This document shows positions 30,811 to 39,229 of a stretch of DNA of 64,000 nucleotides, in pieces (position 1 is the first letter of the stretch; every line of letters begins with the position of its first letter). This stretch comes from a virus. The notes below the pieces were generated by a model. It saw only the letters and a list, made by a program, of their open reading frames with translations, ran no database searches and was not told the DNA's origin. The position numbers and the translations under genes are program-made. The DNA lies in IMG/VR virus record IMGVR_UViG_3300047557_003310, positions 62,001 through 126,000 of that record; one strand, given 5' to 3'.

Positions 30811-32397
30811 ATGAGTTGGAATTTAATTACTTTTTCATATGGGTCGAAACAATACTATGAAGCACAATTATTTTTATCCTCTTTTTTGGAAAAACATAAC
30901 GTAAACTCGTATAATTATGATGAGTCTTATTTGAAAAATACTAAATTTTATGAGGATAATAAAAATTATTTACGTAGAGAAAATAAGTATGGGTGGTGTG
31001 CTTGGAAACCATTTCTTATCATTGAAACAATGAAAAAATTGAAAGAAGGTGATAAAATAGTACTTTGTGATGTAGATGATATTATTCATCCATATACATT
31101 TTCTTATGTAGATGAAATCATGGGAGATGACCCTTCATTGTTTGTGTTGGGTGGATCCAATCAAAAAATGCAAACGAAAAGAGATTGTTTCGTTTTTATG
31201 GATTGTGACGAAGAAGATTACTGGGATTCAGTGCAATTAGAGGCAGGAATTACATTTTGGAGAGTGTGCGAAGAATCTAAACAAATTCTTTCCGAATGGT
31301 TAAATTATTGTTTAGATGAAAGAATTAATGGGGAAGACTCTAATTTTTCTGGAAAAGAAAATTTTAAAGAATTTACTGGATGGTCTGGTAAGGATCAAAG
31401 CATTTTAACTAACATAGCGATTAAGTATGGTCTATCCGTGGATGATGGCACAATTAGAAATTATATTGAATGTAATGCTGGAGCTTGGTATGATCGATAC
31501 TTGGATTCTAAGGCTCCAATTTGTAGAGAAATTGATGTGTTACTTTTAGAATTAATTGATATATGTCCTTACATCAATAGAACTTTCCATAGCATTGTTC
31601 TTACCGTACATAACAAAGAATTTTTACTTGATAAAGTATTAAATGGGATACAGAAAAATACTATAGGTGAATATGAATTAATTATTGTCCTTGATGGTTG
31701 TATTGATAGATCTTGTGAGATTGTTGAAAAATTTGTTAACGAATACAAATCTATTCCTATTAAAGTATTAGAAACTCCAGACATTTATGAAACAAAAGCA
31801 AATAATGTTGGAATCAAAGAAGCAAATGGCGAATATGTAATCATTGTTCAAGATGACATGGTAATCGATGAAATTGGTTGGAATAGGAGACTAGAGAAGC
31901 CATTCAATTGTTTTGATGATGTTTTTGCCGTAACTGCTAGGACTTCCCATAACTGGATATATAATAAAGATTCAAAACATATTGGAATGAGTGAAGATCT
32001 TGATGATTGCTATTGTGACATATTAATACATTGCGATCATGCAGATAAAACTAATGTACCAAGAGATACTTTTGCTGTCAGGGGTTCTGTAAATAGAGGA
32101 CCATTAATGATAAAACTAGATGATCTTAAAACTCTAAATTATCTTGATGAGGAATATGCTCCTCTTGATATGGATGACCATGATCTTATGTTTAGAGCAA
32201 GAAAAGAACTTAATAAAGTTTGTGGATGTTATTGGATCAATTATCAATCTGAAAATGAATGGGGTGGAACCAGAATTAATGGATCTCCTGCTCCTTGGTA
32301 CTTAAAATCTCAACATAAAAATGTTAAAATATTTTATGATAGATATAAAGACTTTTTAGATGCTTATCGAATCATAGAAAATAGGAAAGTTAGTTAA
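30811..32397 (+). CDS. Two-domain glycosyltransferase
   Basis: 528 residues. Residues 1-245 form a GT-A-like domain with the DVDD metal motif (VLCDVDDIIHP). Residues 255-520 are a separate GT2-like domain: SIVLTVHNKEFLLDKVL, then VIIVQDDMVI with the DxD-type motif. Two joined catalytic domains suggest addition of two sugars in sequence. Start has AGGAG upstream. Confidence 0.82.
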   Translation: MSWNLITFSYGSKQYYEAQLFLSSFLEKHNVNSYNYDESYLKNTKFYEDNKNYLRRENKYGWCAWKPFLIIETMKKLKEGDKIVLCDVDDIIHPYTFSYVDEIMGDDPSLFVLGGSNQKMQTKRDCFVFMDCDEEDYWDSVQLEAGITFWRVCEESKQILSEWLNYCLDERINGEDSNFSGKENFKEFTGWSGKDQSILTNIAIKYGLSVDDGTIRNYIECNAGAWYDRYLDSKAPICREIDVLLLELIDICPYINRTFHSIVLTVHNKEFLLDKVLNGIQKNTIGEYELIIVLDGCIDRSCEIVEKFVNEYKSIPIKVLETPDIYETKANNVGIKEANGEYVIIVQDDMVIDEIGWNRRLEKPFNCFDDVFAVTARTSHNWIYNKDSKHIGMSEDLDDCYCDILIHCDHADKTNVPRDTFAVRGSVNRGPLMIKLDDLKTLNYLDEEYAPLDMDDHDLMFRARKELNKVCGCYWINYQSENEWGGTRINGSPAPWYLKSQHKNVKIFYDRYKDFLDAYRIIENRKVS

Positions 32398-33210
32398 ATG
32401 AGTAAACATAGAAGTTATTATTTAAATTTTATTAAAAATATATTTTCTCAAAATGGAGAAGATGGAATCATTGAAAAATTATTTGATGATTTAAAAATAA
32501 ATGGAGGAGTATTATGTGAATTTGGCGCTTGGGATGGAATTTACTTGAGCAATATTGCAAATCTTTATTTAAAAAATAAAAATTATGATTCTATTTTGAT
32601 TGAATCGGATTCATCCCGTGCAAAAGAATGCTTAGAATTATTATTAAATTACGACAATGTAGAAGTTTATAATATTTTAATTTCTTCTGATGTCAACAGT
32701 GAACATTCTATTGATAATATTTTAAGTAAATCATCTTTTGACTTGAGTGATGATAATTTTTCTTTAATTTCTATTGATGTCGATAGTTGTGATTACTATA
32801 TTTTTGACTCTCTAAAAAAATACAATCCAAAAGTAGTTGTTATTGAAACGGCGAATCAAAGTTTATATTATGGTTATAATTATGAATTAATAAGTTATGA
32901 TTCTGGGTGTTCTCTGAAAAGTGCAGTGAATCTTGCTGAGGAAAAAGGATATACCCTTGTTGCACACACTGGTAATGCATTTTTTGTTAGAAATGATTTA
33001 CTTGACAGATTGCCAAAAAATGATTATAGTATAAAAAACTTATACGTTGATATTTCGGAAATTATATCCTATTGTGCTGCATCTAAATCTGATGGCACCA
33101 TAGGAAAATATAATATTTCTAATGGTGATGTATATTTTACTTCTTCTGAGTATTCTGAATTTATTGACAGTGTAAAAAGTAAACTTCTAAGTGGGGGGAA
33201 ATTATTATGA
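32398..33210 (+). CDS. FkbM-like methyltransferase
   Basis: 270 residues. The opening SQNGEDGIIEKLF and LCEFGAWDGIYLSNIANLY form the SAM-binding loop, SILIESDS the acidic strand, and FSLISIDVDSCDYY a later conserved block. Probably O-methylates a sugar. Begins on the base after the preceding stop. Confidence 0.75.
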   Translation: MSKHRSYYLNFIKNIFSQNGEDGIIEKLFDDLKINGGVLCEFGAWDGIYLSNIANLYLKNKNYDSILIESDSSRAKECLELLLNYDNVEVYNILISSDVNSEHSIDNILSKSSFDLSDDNFSLISIDVDSCDYYIFDSLKKYNPKVVVIETANQSLYYGYNYELISYDSGCSLKSAVNLAEEKGYTLVAHTGNAFFVRNDLLDRLPKNDYSIKNLYVDISEIISYCAASKSDGTIGKYNISNGDVYFTSSEYSEFIDSVKSKLLSGGKLL

Positions 33211-33815
33211 AAATTTCTAGAGAAAGATGGGAAAAGGCTCAAATTGCCGAATATGCGGAATTAAATGAAACTACAGATCCCGGTGAAAGTGCTTACGAAT
33301 ATGCTGTAAGATCTACATTTGAACTTTTAGGTGCTGACCTAGGTAATGATTTTGTGGATAAAGTATTAGTTGAAATTGGAACTGGATTTTATCCTGCTCT
33401 TCTTTGGGCTAAAAACTTCAAAAGAGGTATCGCAATTGATCCACTTTTTGATAAGTGGCCTAAGCAGTATAGTGATAGGTGTTTGAATGCAGGATTAGAA
33501 ATGATTTCTCATCCTTATGAAGATCTACAAATTGAAGAAGAAGTTGATGAAACATGGTTCTTTAATGTTCTTCAACATGTAATAGATCCAGAAGAACAAT
33601 TAAAGAAAGCTATGCAAACTTCTAAAGTTGTTAGAATTTTTGAACCAATAGGCTGGGGAAATGGTATTCCACTAACTATTAATGAGGCGCATCCTCACAT
33701 TATTTCAAAAGAAACTATTACTAATGTAATGGGAGATTTTGGATTTATATATCAACCAAATCAAGTTGATAGATTTCATCAAGCTGAATGTTACTACGGA
33801 ACTTGGAAAAAATGA
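33207..33815 (+). CDS. SAM-dependent methyltransferase-like protein (copy 1)
   Basis: 202 residues. VLVEIGTGFYPALLWAK is motif I, AIDPLF the acidic strand after it, and ETWFFNVLQHVIDPEEQL a later block typical of class I methyltransferases. Overlaps both neighbours by 4 bases. The following gene is a paralog. Confidence 0.75.
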   Translation: MKISRERWEKAQIAEYAELNETTDPGESAYEYAVRSTFELLGADLGNDFVDKVLVEIGTGFYPALLWAKNFKRGIAIDPLFDKWPKQYSDRCLNAGLEMISHPYEDLQIEEEVDETWFFNVLQHVIDPEEQLKKAMQTSKVVRIFEPIGWGNGIPLTINEAHPHIISKETITNVMGDFGFIYQPNQVDRFHQAECYYGTWKK

Positions 33816-34405
33816 CTATTGCAATTACAAAAGAACGTTGGAATCAAGCTCAAGAAGAAGAATTGAGACTTTCCTCTATTGATATTAATCCTAGGTACTA
33901 TGAAAAAATGTATTTTACCATGGCAAAATTAATGAATATAAACTTTGCCATGGATTTTGTTGATAAATCAATTATTGAGATTGGTCCTGGTCCTTTAGGT
34001 GTAACTCTCCTGACTGAAAATTTTTCTAGTGCTATGATTGTGGAACCATTAATCTATAGGTGGGGTCAGGAATATGTTGACTATTATAATGAAAAAAATA
34101 TTAAAATTGAAACGACGCCGTATGAAGATTTAGAAATTGAAGAAGAAGTTGATGAAACATGGTTCTTTAATGTTCTTCAACATGTAATCGATCCAGAAGA
34201 ACAATTGAAGAAAGCAAAAAGAACTTCTAAAGTTGTTAGAATTTTTGAACCAATTAACTACCCTGTTGAACTTGCTCACCCACATCTTTTAACACAGGAA
34301 CTTTTTACTAATATTTTTGGCAAAGAATTTGGTACTCTTTACAAAGGGGGATCTATTATAGATTTTCATACTGCTGATTGTTATTATGGTACTTGGGTAA
34401 AATAA
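33812..34405 (+). CDS. SAM-dependent methyltransferase-like protein (copy 2)
   Basis: 197 residues. IIEIGPGPLGVTLLTEN is motif I. A central segment (ETWFFNVLQHVIDPEEQL) and the TADCYYGTW end are shared with copy 1, while the N-terminal thirds are diverged. The ATG overlaps the stop of copy 1. Confidence 0.75.
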   Translation: MTIAITKERWNQAQEEELRLSSIDINPRYYEKMYFTMAKLMNINFAMDFVDKSIIEIGPGPLGVTLLTENFSSAMIVEPLIYRWGQEYVDYYNEKNIKIETTPYEDLEIEEEVDETWFFNVLQHVIDPEEQLKKAKRTSKVVRIFEPINYPVELAHPHLLTQELFTNIFGKEFGTLYKGGSIIDFHTADCYYGTWVK

Positions 34406-34417
34406 TTTTTTTTTAAA

Positions 34418-35245
34418 ATGAAATACGATTTATCGAATACTACTTTTATAATTCCATTGAGAATTGAATCTGACGATCGACTTAGAAATATAATTACAGT
34501 AGTTTGTTTTTTGTTAAACACATTTGATACTAATGTAATTATAAAGGAAGTTGACACTGAGTCTATATTTGAAAAGAGTGCTCTTCCTCAAATAAAAGAA
34601 TTTTTTGGCGGCAATATTCAAGGATTGAGTCATATTTTTGAAGAATCTGATGAAAAAGTTTTTTATAGAATGAGAATACTAAATCAAATGATTTCAATGT
34701 CCAAAACTGACATTGTAGTCAATTATGATTGCGATGTATTATTGAAACCTGAAACTTACATTGAATCTTGTAGAATGATTGCAGAAGACAATTATGATGT
34801 AGTTTACCCCTATGGATTTGGTTCTTGGCAAAAGCAAATTTTTGCCGATGATGAATTAGTTTCTGAATTTCTTTCCAATGATTTTGATTTTTCTATTTTA
34901 GAGAAAAGACATATAGTGAATCTCTCTGAATATGGACATGTTCAATTTTTTAATAGGTCTTCGTATATTGAAGGTGGAATGGAAAATGAAAATTTTAAAG
35001 GGTCATCACCAGAAGACAAAGAAAGACATCATAGATTTACAACTCTTGAGTATAACGTAGGTAGATTGGACCATTGGATATATCATTTGGAGCATAGTAG
35101 AGGATCTAATTCTTGGCCGGTCTCCTATCAAACTAATCCACATATGCAAGAAAATATTGAATTGTGGGAGATGTTACAAAGATTAAATAAAAAGCAACTT
35201 GAATCATATTATAGTAATCAAAAATACTTAAAAAAATATCAATAA
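34418..35245 (+). CDS. Glycosyltransferase, GT-A type
   Basis: 275 residues. FIIPLRIESDDRLRNI starts the fold and DIVVNYDCDVLL carries the metal-binding DxD. The end has a conserved HWIYHLEHSRG. Sugar donor unknown. Confidence 0.75.
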   Translation: MKYDLSNTTFIIPLRIESDDRLRNIITVVCFLLNTFDTNVIIKEVDTESIFEKSALPQIKEFFGGNIQGLSHIFEESDEKVFYRMRILNQMISMSKTDIVVNYDCDVLLKPETYIESCRMIAEDNYDVVYPYGFGSWQKQIFADDELVSEFLSNDFDFSILEKRHIVNLSEYGHVQFFNRSSYIEGGMENENFKGSSPEDKERHHRFTTLEYNVGRLDHWIYHLEHSRGSNSWPVSYQTNPHMQENIELWEMLQRLNKKQLESYYSNQKYLKKYQ

Positions 35246-35246
35246 A

Positions 35247-36194
35247 ATGTACGTTGCATCTTGCCCTTTGAGGGTTTCTTTATTTGGTGGCTCTACTGAT
35301 AATCCATATTTTATTGAAAAATATGGATATGGGTCTGTTATTAGTTTTACTTGTGATTTGAAAACTTATGTTTCATTACATGTAGACAAATTTGGCTATA
35401 ATGTCCAGGGTAATAAGTACATTGTAAACTATTCTAGAAGAGAAGAAACTGAATACGTTAAAGATATTCGGAACGACCTTGTTAGAACTGTACTTAATTA
35501 CTTTGGTAGTTTTCCTATTACGGTTAGTATGACAAGTGATGCTTATTCACAAGGAAGTGGCTTAGCATCTTCTTCATCTTATATGATTGGATTGATCAAG
35601 TGTATATCATTGTTTAATGATTTACACTTGACAGATATTGAAATTTGTAAACTTGCATACCAATTAGAACTTGAATTTAATCCTTATTGTGGTTATCAAG
35701 ATCCATATGGGTGTGGTATTGGTGGATTTAAGAGAATTGAATTTGAAAAGGGTGGAATCGTTAAATATGATTTTCTTTCTGCCAACTTTTTTAAAAATTT
35801 TGATGTACATTTAGTTTTTACTGGTGTTACTAGAAATTCTAAAAATGTTCTTAAAGACGTAACAAATAATATTGATAAATCAGTTCCTCTTCTTAAAACA
35901 GTAGATGATGCTTATTCATCTTTAATTGAAGATGAATATGATAAATTTTTGTATTATTTAAATAAGAGTTGGATTCAGAAAAAAGAAACATCATCTACAA
36001 TTACTGAATCTCAAATTATAAAGGATATTGACAACGAATTGATTGAGAATAAAACTGTTCTTGCTCATAAACTTTGTGGAGCTGGAAATGGTGGGTTTTT
36101 CTTGACTTTTTCTAATTCTGGGGGCTTGAAAATTCCGTTTCCATCTGTTAAAATAGATGTGGAATCTAATGGAGTTATCGGAAAAAAACTATGA
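35247..36194 (+). CDS. GHMP-family sugar kinase (heptose-7-phosphate kinase-like)
   Basis: 315 residues. CPLRVSLFGGSTDNP opens the fold like HddA enzymes; QGSGLASSSSYMIGL is the ATP-binding GHMP loop; LCGAGNGGFFLTF the third motif. With the SIS isomerase and HAD/nucleotidyltransferase that follow, it fits phosphorylation of D-glycero-D-manno-heptose-7-phosphate at C1. Confidence 0.83.
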   Translation: MYVASCPLRVSLFGGSTDNPYFIEKYGYGSVISFTCDLKTYVSLHVDKFGYNVQGNKYIVNYSRREETEYVKDIRNDLVRTVLNYFGSFPITVSMTSDAYSQGSGLASSSSYMIGLIKCISLFNDLHLTDIEICKLAYQLELEFNPYCGYQDPYGCGIGGFKRIEFEKGGIVKYDFLSANFFKNFDVHLVFTGVTRNSKNVLKDVTNNIDKSVPLLKTVDDAYSSLIEDEYDKFLYYLNKSWIQKKETSSTITESQIIKDIDNELIENKTVLAHKLCGAGNGGFFLTFSNSGGLKIPFPSVKIDVESNGVIGKKL

Positions 36195-36697
36195 ATAATC
36201 CTTTCGCAGAGTATGTTGAAGCACTTCAAGGAGCACATTTAGAAGAGCAGTTTCAAAAATTTCAAGATGCATTTACTAACCATAAGAATATTATTATTCT
36301 TGGTAATGGAGGTAGCAATTCAGTTGCTTCTCATATTTCTCAAGATTACGTGAAATTTCATAATAAAAATTCATTAGTGTTTTCTGATCCATCTATGTTG
36401 ACTTGTTTCATCAATGATTTTGGGATGGAAAATGCATACTGTAAATTTCTTGAATATTATGCGAAAAATGATACTCTTATTGTTTTAATTAGTTCCGGTG
36501 GGGAATCTAGAAATATCCTGAATTGTATTCAATGGTGCGAAGATACCAATAAACCATATGGAATTTTAACGGGATTTAACTCAGATAATTCCGCAAGAAG
36601 CATTGCAATAAATGCTTTATTTGATTATCATATTAATAGTAAAAGTTATGGTATTGTTGAATGTGTACATCAAATTTTTCTTCATGGAGTAGTATGA
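36191..36697 (+). CDS. SIS-domain sugar isomerase (GmhA-like)
   Basis: 168 residues. IIILGNGGSNSVASHISQDY and LIVLISSGGESRNIL are the two SIS phosphosugar motifs. Likely converts sedoheptulose-7-phosphate to heptose-7-phosphate. Overlaps both kinase and phosphatase genes by 4 bases. Confidence 0.85.
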   Translation: MNNPFAEYVEALQGAHLEEQFQKFQDAFTNHKNIIILGNGGSNSVASHISQDYVKFHNKNSLVFSDPSMLTCFINDFGMENAYCKFLEYYAKNDTLIVLISSGGESRNILNCIQWCEDTNKPYGILTGFNSDNSARSIAINALFDYHINSKSYGIVECVHQIFLHGVV

Positions 36698-37428
36698 TCT
36701 ATTGTTTTGATATTGATGGTACAATTTGTAGTTCTGTTAATGATAGTAAATATGAATTGGCTTTACCTGATATTACTGTTATAAATGAAATTAATCGTCT
36801 TTATGGTGAAGGTAATATAATAAAAATAATGACCGCTCGTGGATGTGTAAGTAAGATTGATCACACTGATATTACAAAAAAACAATTATCAGAGTGGGGA
36901 GTAAAATATCATGAACTTTTGATGCATATAAAACCACATGCGCATTTATTTGTTGATGATAAGGGAATTCATATTGATGAGTGGAAAAAACAAATCCCCC
37001 AAGTAAAAGGTATTATTGCTGGTGCATTTGATATTATTCACCCTGGTTACATTCGTATGTTTAAAGAGTGTAAACTGAATTGCACTCACTTGACTGTTGC
37101 CTTACATGAAGATCCTTCTTTTGAACGACCACATAAACTTTCTCCTGTGCAAACTGTAGAAGAGAGAAAAGAAATATTACTTTCTTTGAAGGATGTCGAT
37201 GAAGTTATTGAATATAAGACTGAAGATCAATTCCATGATTATTTAAAAAGTGATAGTTATGGAGTAAGGTTCTTGGGAACCGATTATAAGAAAGAACAAT
37301 ATACTGGATCTAATATACCAATAGATATTGTATGGATTAATCGAAATCACGATTACTCTACTACAAAATTAAAAAACAAAATTCACAATAGTATTTTAAA
37401 AAAGGAGGAAAATAATTATTATGATTAG
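36694..37428 (+). CDS. HAD phosphatase fused to nucleotidyltransferase (GmhB/HddC-like)
   Basis: 244 residues. Residues 1-100: HAD fold with CFDIDGTIC, IMTARG and FVDDKG. Residues 110-235: cytidylyltransferase-like fold with IIAGAFDIIHPGYIR, where HPGY replaces HxGH. The two activities are the last steps to a nucleotide-activated heptose (removal of the 7-phosphate, then NTP transfer), here on one chain. Confidence 0.83.
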   Translation: MIYCFDIDGTICSSVNDSKYELALPDITVINEINRLYGEGNIIKIMTARGCVSKIDHTDITKKQLSEWGVKYHELLMHIKPHAHLFVDDKGIHIDEWKKQIPQVKGIIAGAFDIIHPGYIRMFKECKLNCTHLTVALHEDPSFERPHKLSPVQTVEERKEILLSLKDVDEVIEYKTEDQFHDYLKSDSYGVRFLGTDYKKEQYTGSNIPIDIVWINRNHDYSTTKLKNKIHNSILKKEENNYYD

Positions 37429-38314
37429 GTCTTTGGTTACTGGTGCAGCAGGATTTATTGGTTCAAATCTTGTTGATGAATTGATCAAACAGGGACATGA
37501 AGTTGTCACGATTGACAATGAAAGTGCAGAATCTAATGAAAAATTTTATTGGAATGATAAAGCAGAAAATTATAAGTATGATATTTGCGATTATGAAAAA
37601 ACTAGACCTCTTTATGATGGGGTCGATTATGTTTTTCATCTTGCAGCTGAATCTAGAATTCAGCCAGCAATTTTAAATCCAATTGAAGCAGTTACCAAAA
37701 ATTGTGTTGGTACTTGTACTGTTCTCCAATGTGCTAGAGAAGCAGGAGTAAAAAAGGTAGTTTATTCTTCTACATCTTCTGGTTATGGATTTAATGAACC
37801 ACCTAATGACGAAAATCAACCTGATGATTGTTTGAATCCTTATTCGGTGTCAAAAGTTGCTGGTGAAAAACTTTGCAAAATGTATACTGACCTATTTGGT
37901 CTTAAGACAATTATTTTTAGGTACTTTAATGTTTATGGGGAAAGGTCTCCAGTTAAAGGTCAATATGCTCCAGTAATTGGAATTTTCTTGCAACAAAAAA
38001 GAGATAATCAACCACTTACAATTGTTGGTGATGGCGAACAACGAAGAGATTTTACTCACGTATCTGATATAGTTCAAGCAAATATTCTTGCAGCAACAAA
38101 AAATATTGACGATGAATTTTATGGTCAACTTTATAATGTAGGTAATGGAGTAAATTATTCAATTAATGAAATTGCAGAAGCAATTTCAAATAATACAATA
38201 AATATTCCACCAAGAATTGGAGAAGCAAGAACTACTCTTGCAAACAATGAAAAATTGAAAACTGTTTTTGGATGGGAACCAAAAGTTGATCTTTTTGATT
38301 GGATTGGCGCATGA
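37421..38314 (+). CDS. NAD-dependent sugar epimerase/dehydratase
   Basis: 297 residues, extended SDR. TGAAGFIGSNLVDELI is the NAD loop; YSSTSSGYGF and NPYSVSKVAGEK hold Ser, Tyr and Lys; FRYFNVYG follows. Resembles UDP-sugar 4-epimerases, substrate not determinable. A strong AAAGGAGG lies 13 bases upstream. Overlaps neighbours. Confidence 0.87.
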   Translation: MIRSLVTGAAGFIGSNLVDELIKQGHEVVTIDNESAESNEKFYWNDKAENYKYDICDYEKTRPLYDGVDYVFHLAAESRIQPAILNPIEAVTKNCVGTCTVLQCAREAGVKKVVYSSTSSGYGFNEPPNDENQPDDCLNPYSVSKVAGEKLCKMYTDLFGLKTIIFRYFNVYGERSPVKGQYAPVIGIFLQQKRDNQPLTIVGDGEQRRDFTHVSDIVQANILAATKNIDDEFYGQLYNVGNGVNYSINEIAEAISNNTINIPPRIGEARTTLANNEKLKTVFGWEPKVDLFDWIGA

Positions 38315-39135
38315 TGGATAAAAATAAAGCAGTGTATAAACTCCAAGGTCTTCCTCCAATCTACTATATTAATCTGGATAGAAGTACAGATAGAAAAAAA
38401 TATATGGAAGACCAATTTAAATATTGGGAAATTGAAAATTATACTCGTGTTTCTGGATATGATGGAACTGACGATGATCTGAGTGATATTCTTAAGGGAA
38501 AATATCCAGATCAAATGAGTTCTAAAGATGTAGGATGTTGTACATCACATTTAAAAGCAATTCAACATTGGTATGAAACTTCCGATTCGCCGTGTGCGTT
38601 AATTATGGAAGATGACTGTGATTTAGAAGTAATTAGACATTGGCCTTTTACGTGGATGGATTTTATTTCAAAAATTCCATTTGATTACGATGTAGTTCAA
38701 CTTGCAATAATTAATCCATCTCAAATTTCCATGCAACTACATAGAAGATTTGCAAATGATTATTCTACAGCATGTTATTTGATTACTCGTCATCATGCTA
38801 AAAAACTCGTTCAATATTATTGTAAAAATGGTAAGTATAAATTAGATTACAATGTTAGACCAAGATGTTGTTCTGAACATGTAATTTATCAATCTGGTAG
38901 TTGCTATGCTATTCCTCTTCTTCTTTATTCTAAAGAAGAATTTGGTTCAATGATTCATGATGAAGATCATATTAATACATTTCATGTTCCTAGTCGTGAT
39001 GGGTTATGGAATTTTTGGAAAACACAGGCAGCAAAAATTTCGAATTGGTCCGATATGTTTGAATTTGATCCATATTATGGAACACTTCCTCCTGGGGTTC
39101 AACTTACAAGTGAGGAAACCCCACCATCTACTTGA
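38311..39135 (+). CDS. Glycosyltransferase family 25-like
   Basis: 274 residues. YYINLDRSTDRKKYM and LIMEDDCDLEV are the family's start and DxD-like motif; KDVGCCTSHLKAIQHW lies between. Family members add galactose or similar to LPS. Its stop overlaps the porin promoter. Confidence 0.85.
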   Translation: MMDKNKAVYKLQGLPPIYYINLDRSTDRKKYMEDQFKYWEIENYTRVSGYDGTDDDLSDILKGKYPDQMSSKDVGCCTSHLKAIQHWYETSDSPCALIMEDDCDLEVIRHWPFTWMDFISKIPFDYDVVQLAIINPSQISMQLHRRFANDYSTACYLITRHHAKKLVQYYCKNGKYKLDYNVRPRCCSEHVIYQSGSCYAIPLLLYSKEEFGSMIHDEDHINTFHVPSRDGLWNFWKTQAAKISNWSDMFEFDPYYGTLPPGVQLTSEETPPST

Positions 39136-39160
39136 CAAGAAATCAAAACCAAGCTATACT
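39132..39160 (+). promoter_or_regulatory. Sigma70 promoter for the porin gene
   Basis: TTGACA, 17 bases, TATACT; the -35 overlaps the preceding stop codon. Confidence 0.85.
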
Positions 39161-39168
39161 AAATATTC

Positions 39169-39197
39169 AGTTAAGAATTTTGTTGTAATTCTTAACT
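39169..39197 (+). promoter_or_regulatory. Perfect palindrome at the 5' end of the porin mRNA
   Basis: AGTTAAGAATT (39169-39179) and AATTCTTAACT (39187-39197), 11 bases with a 7-base loop. It starts at about +3, so it can be a 5' stabilising hairpin or an operator. It also contains CTTAACTT, like half of a cyanobacterial Pho box. Confidence 0.7.
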
Positions 39198-39229
39198 TTT
39201 GTCCTATAGTACAAACAAAAAATAAATCT

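Noticed and set aside
38957-39229. Longer N-terminus for the porin
   Set aside because: Would overlap the glycosyltransferase gene and hide a perfect signal peptide that starts at 39230.
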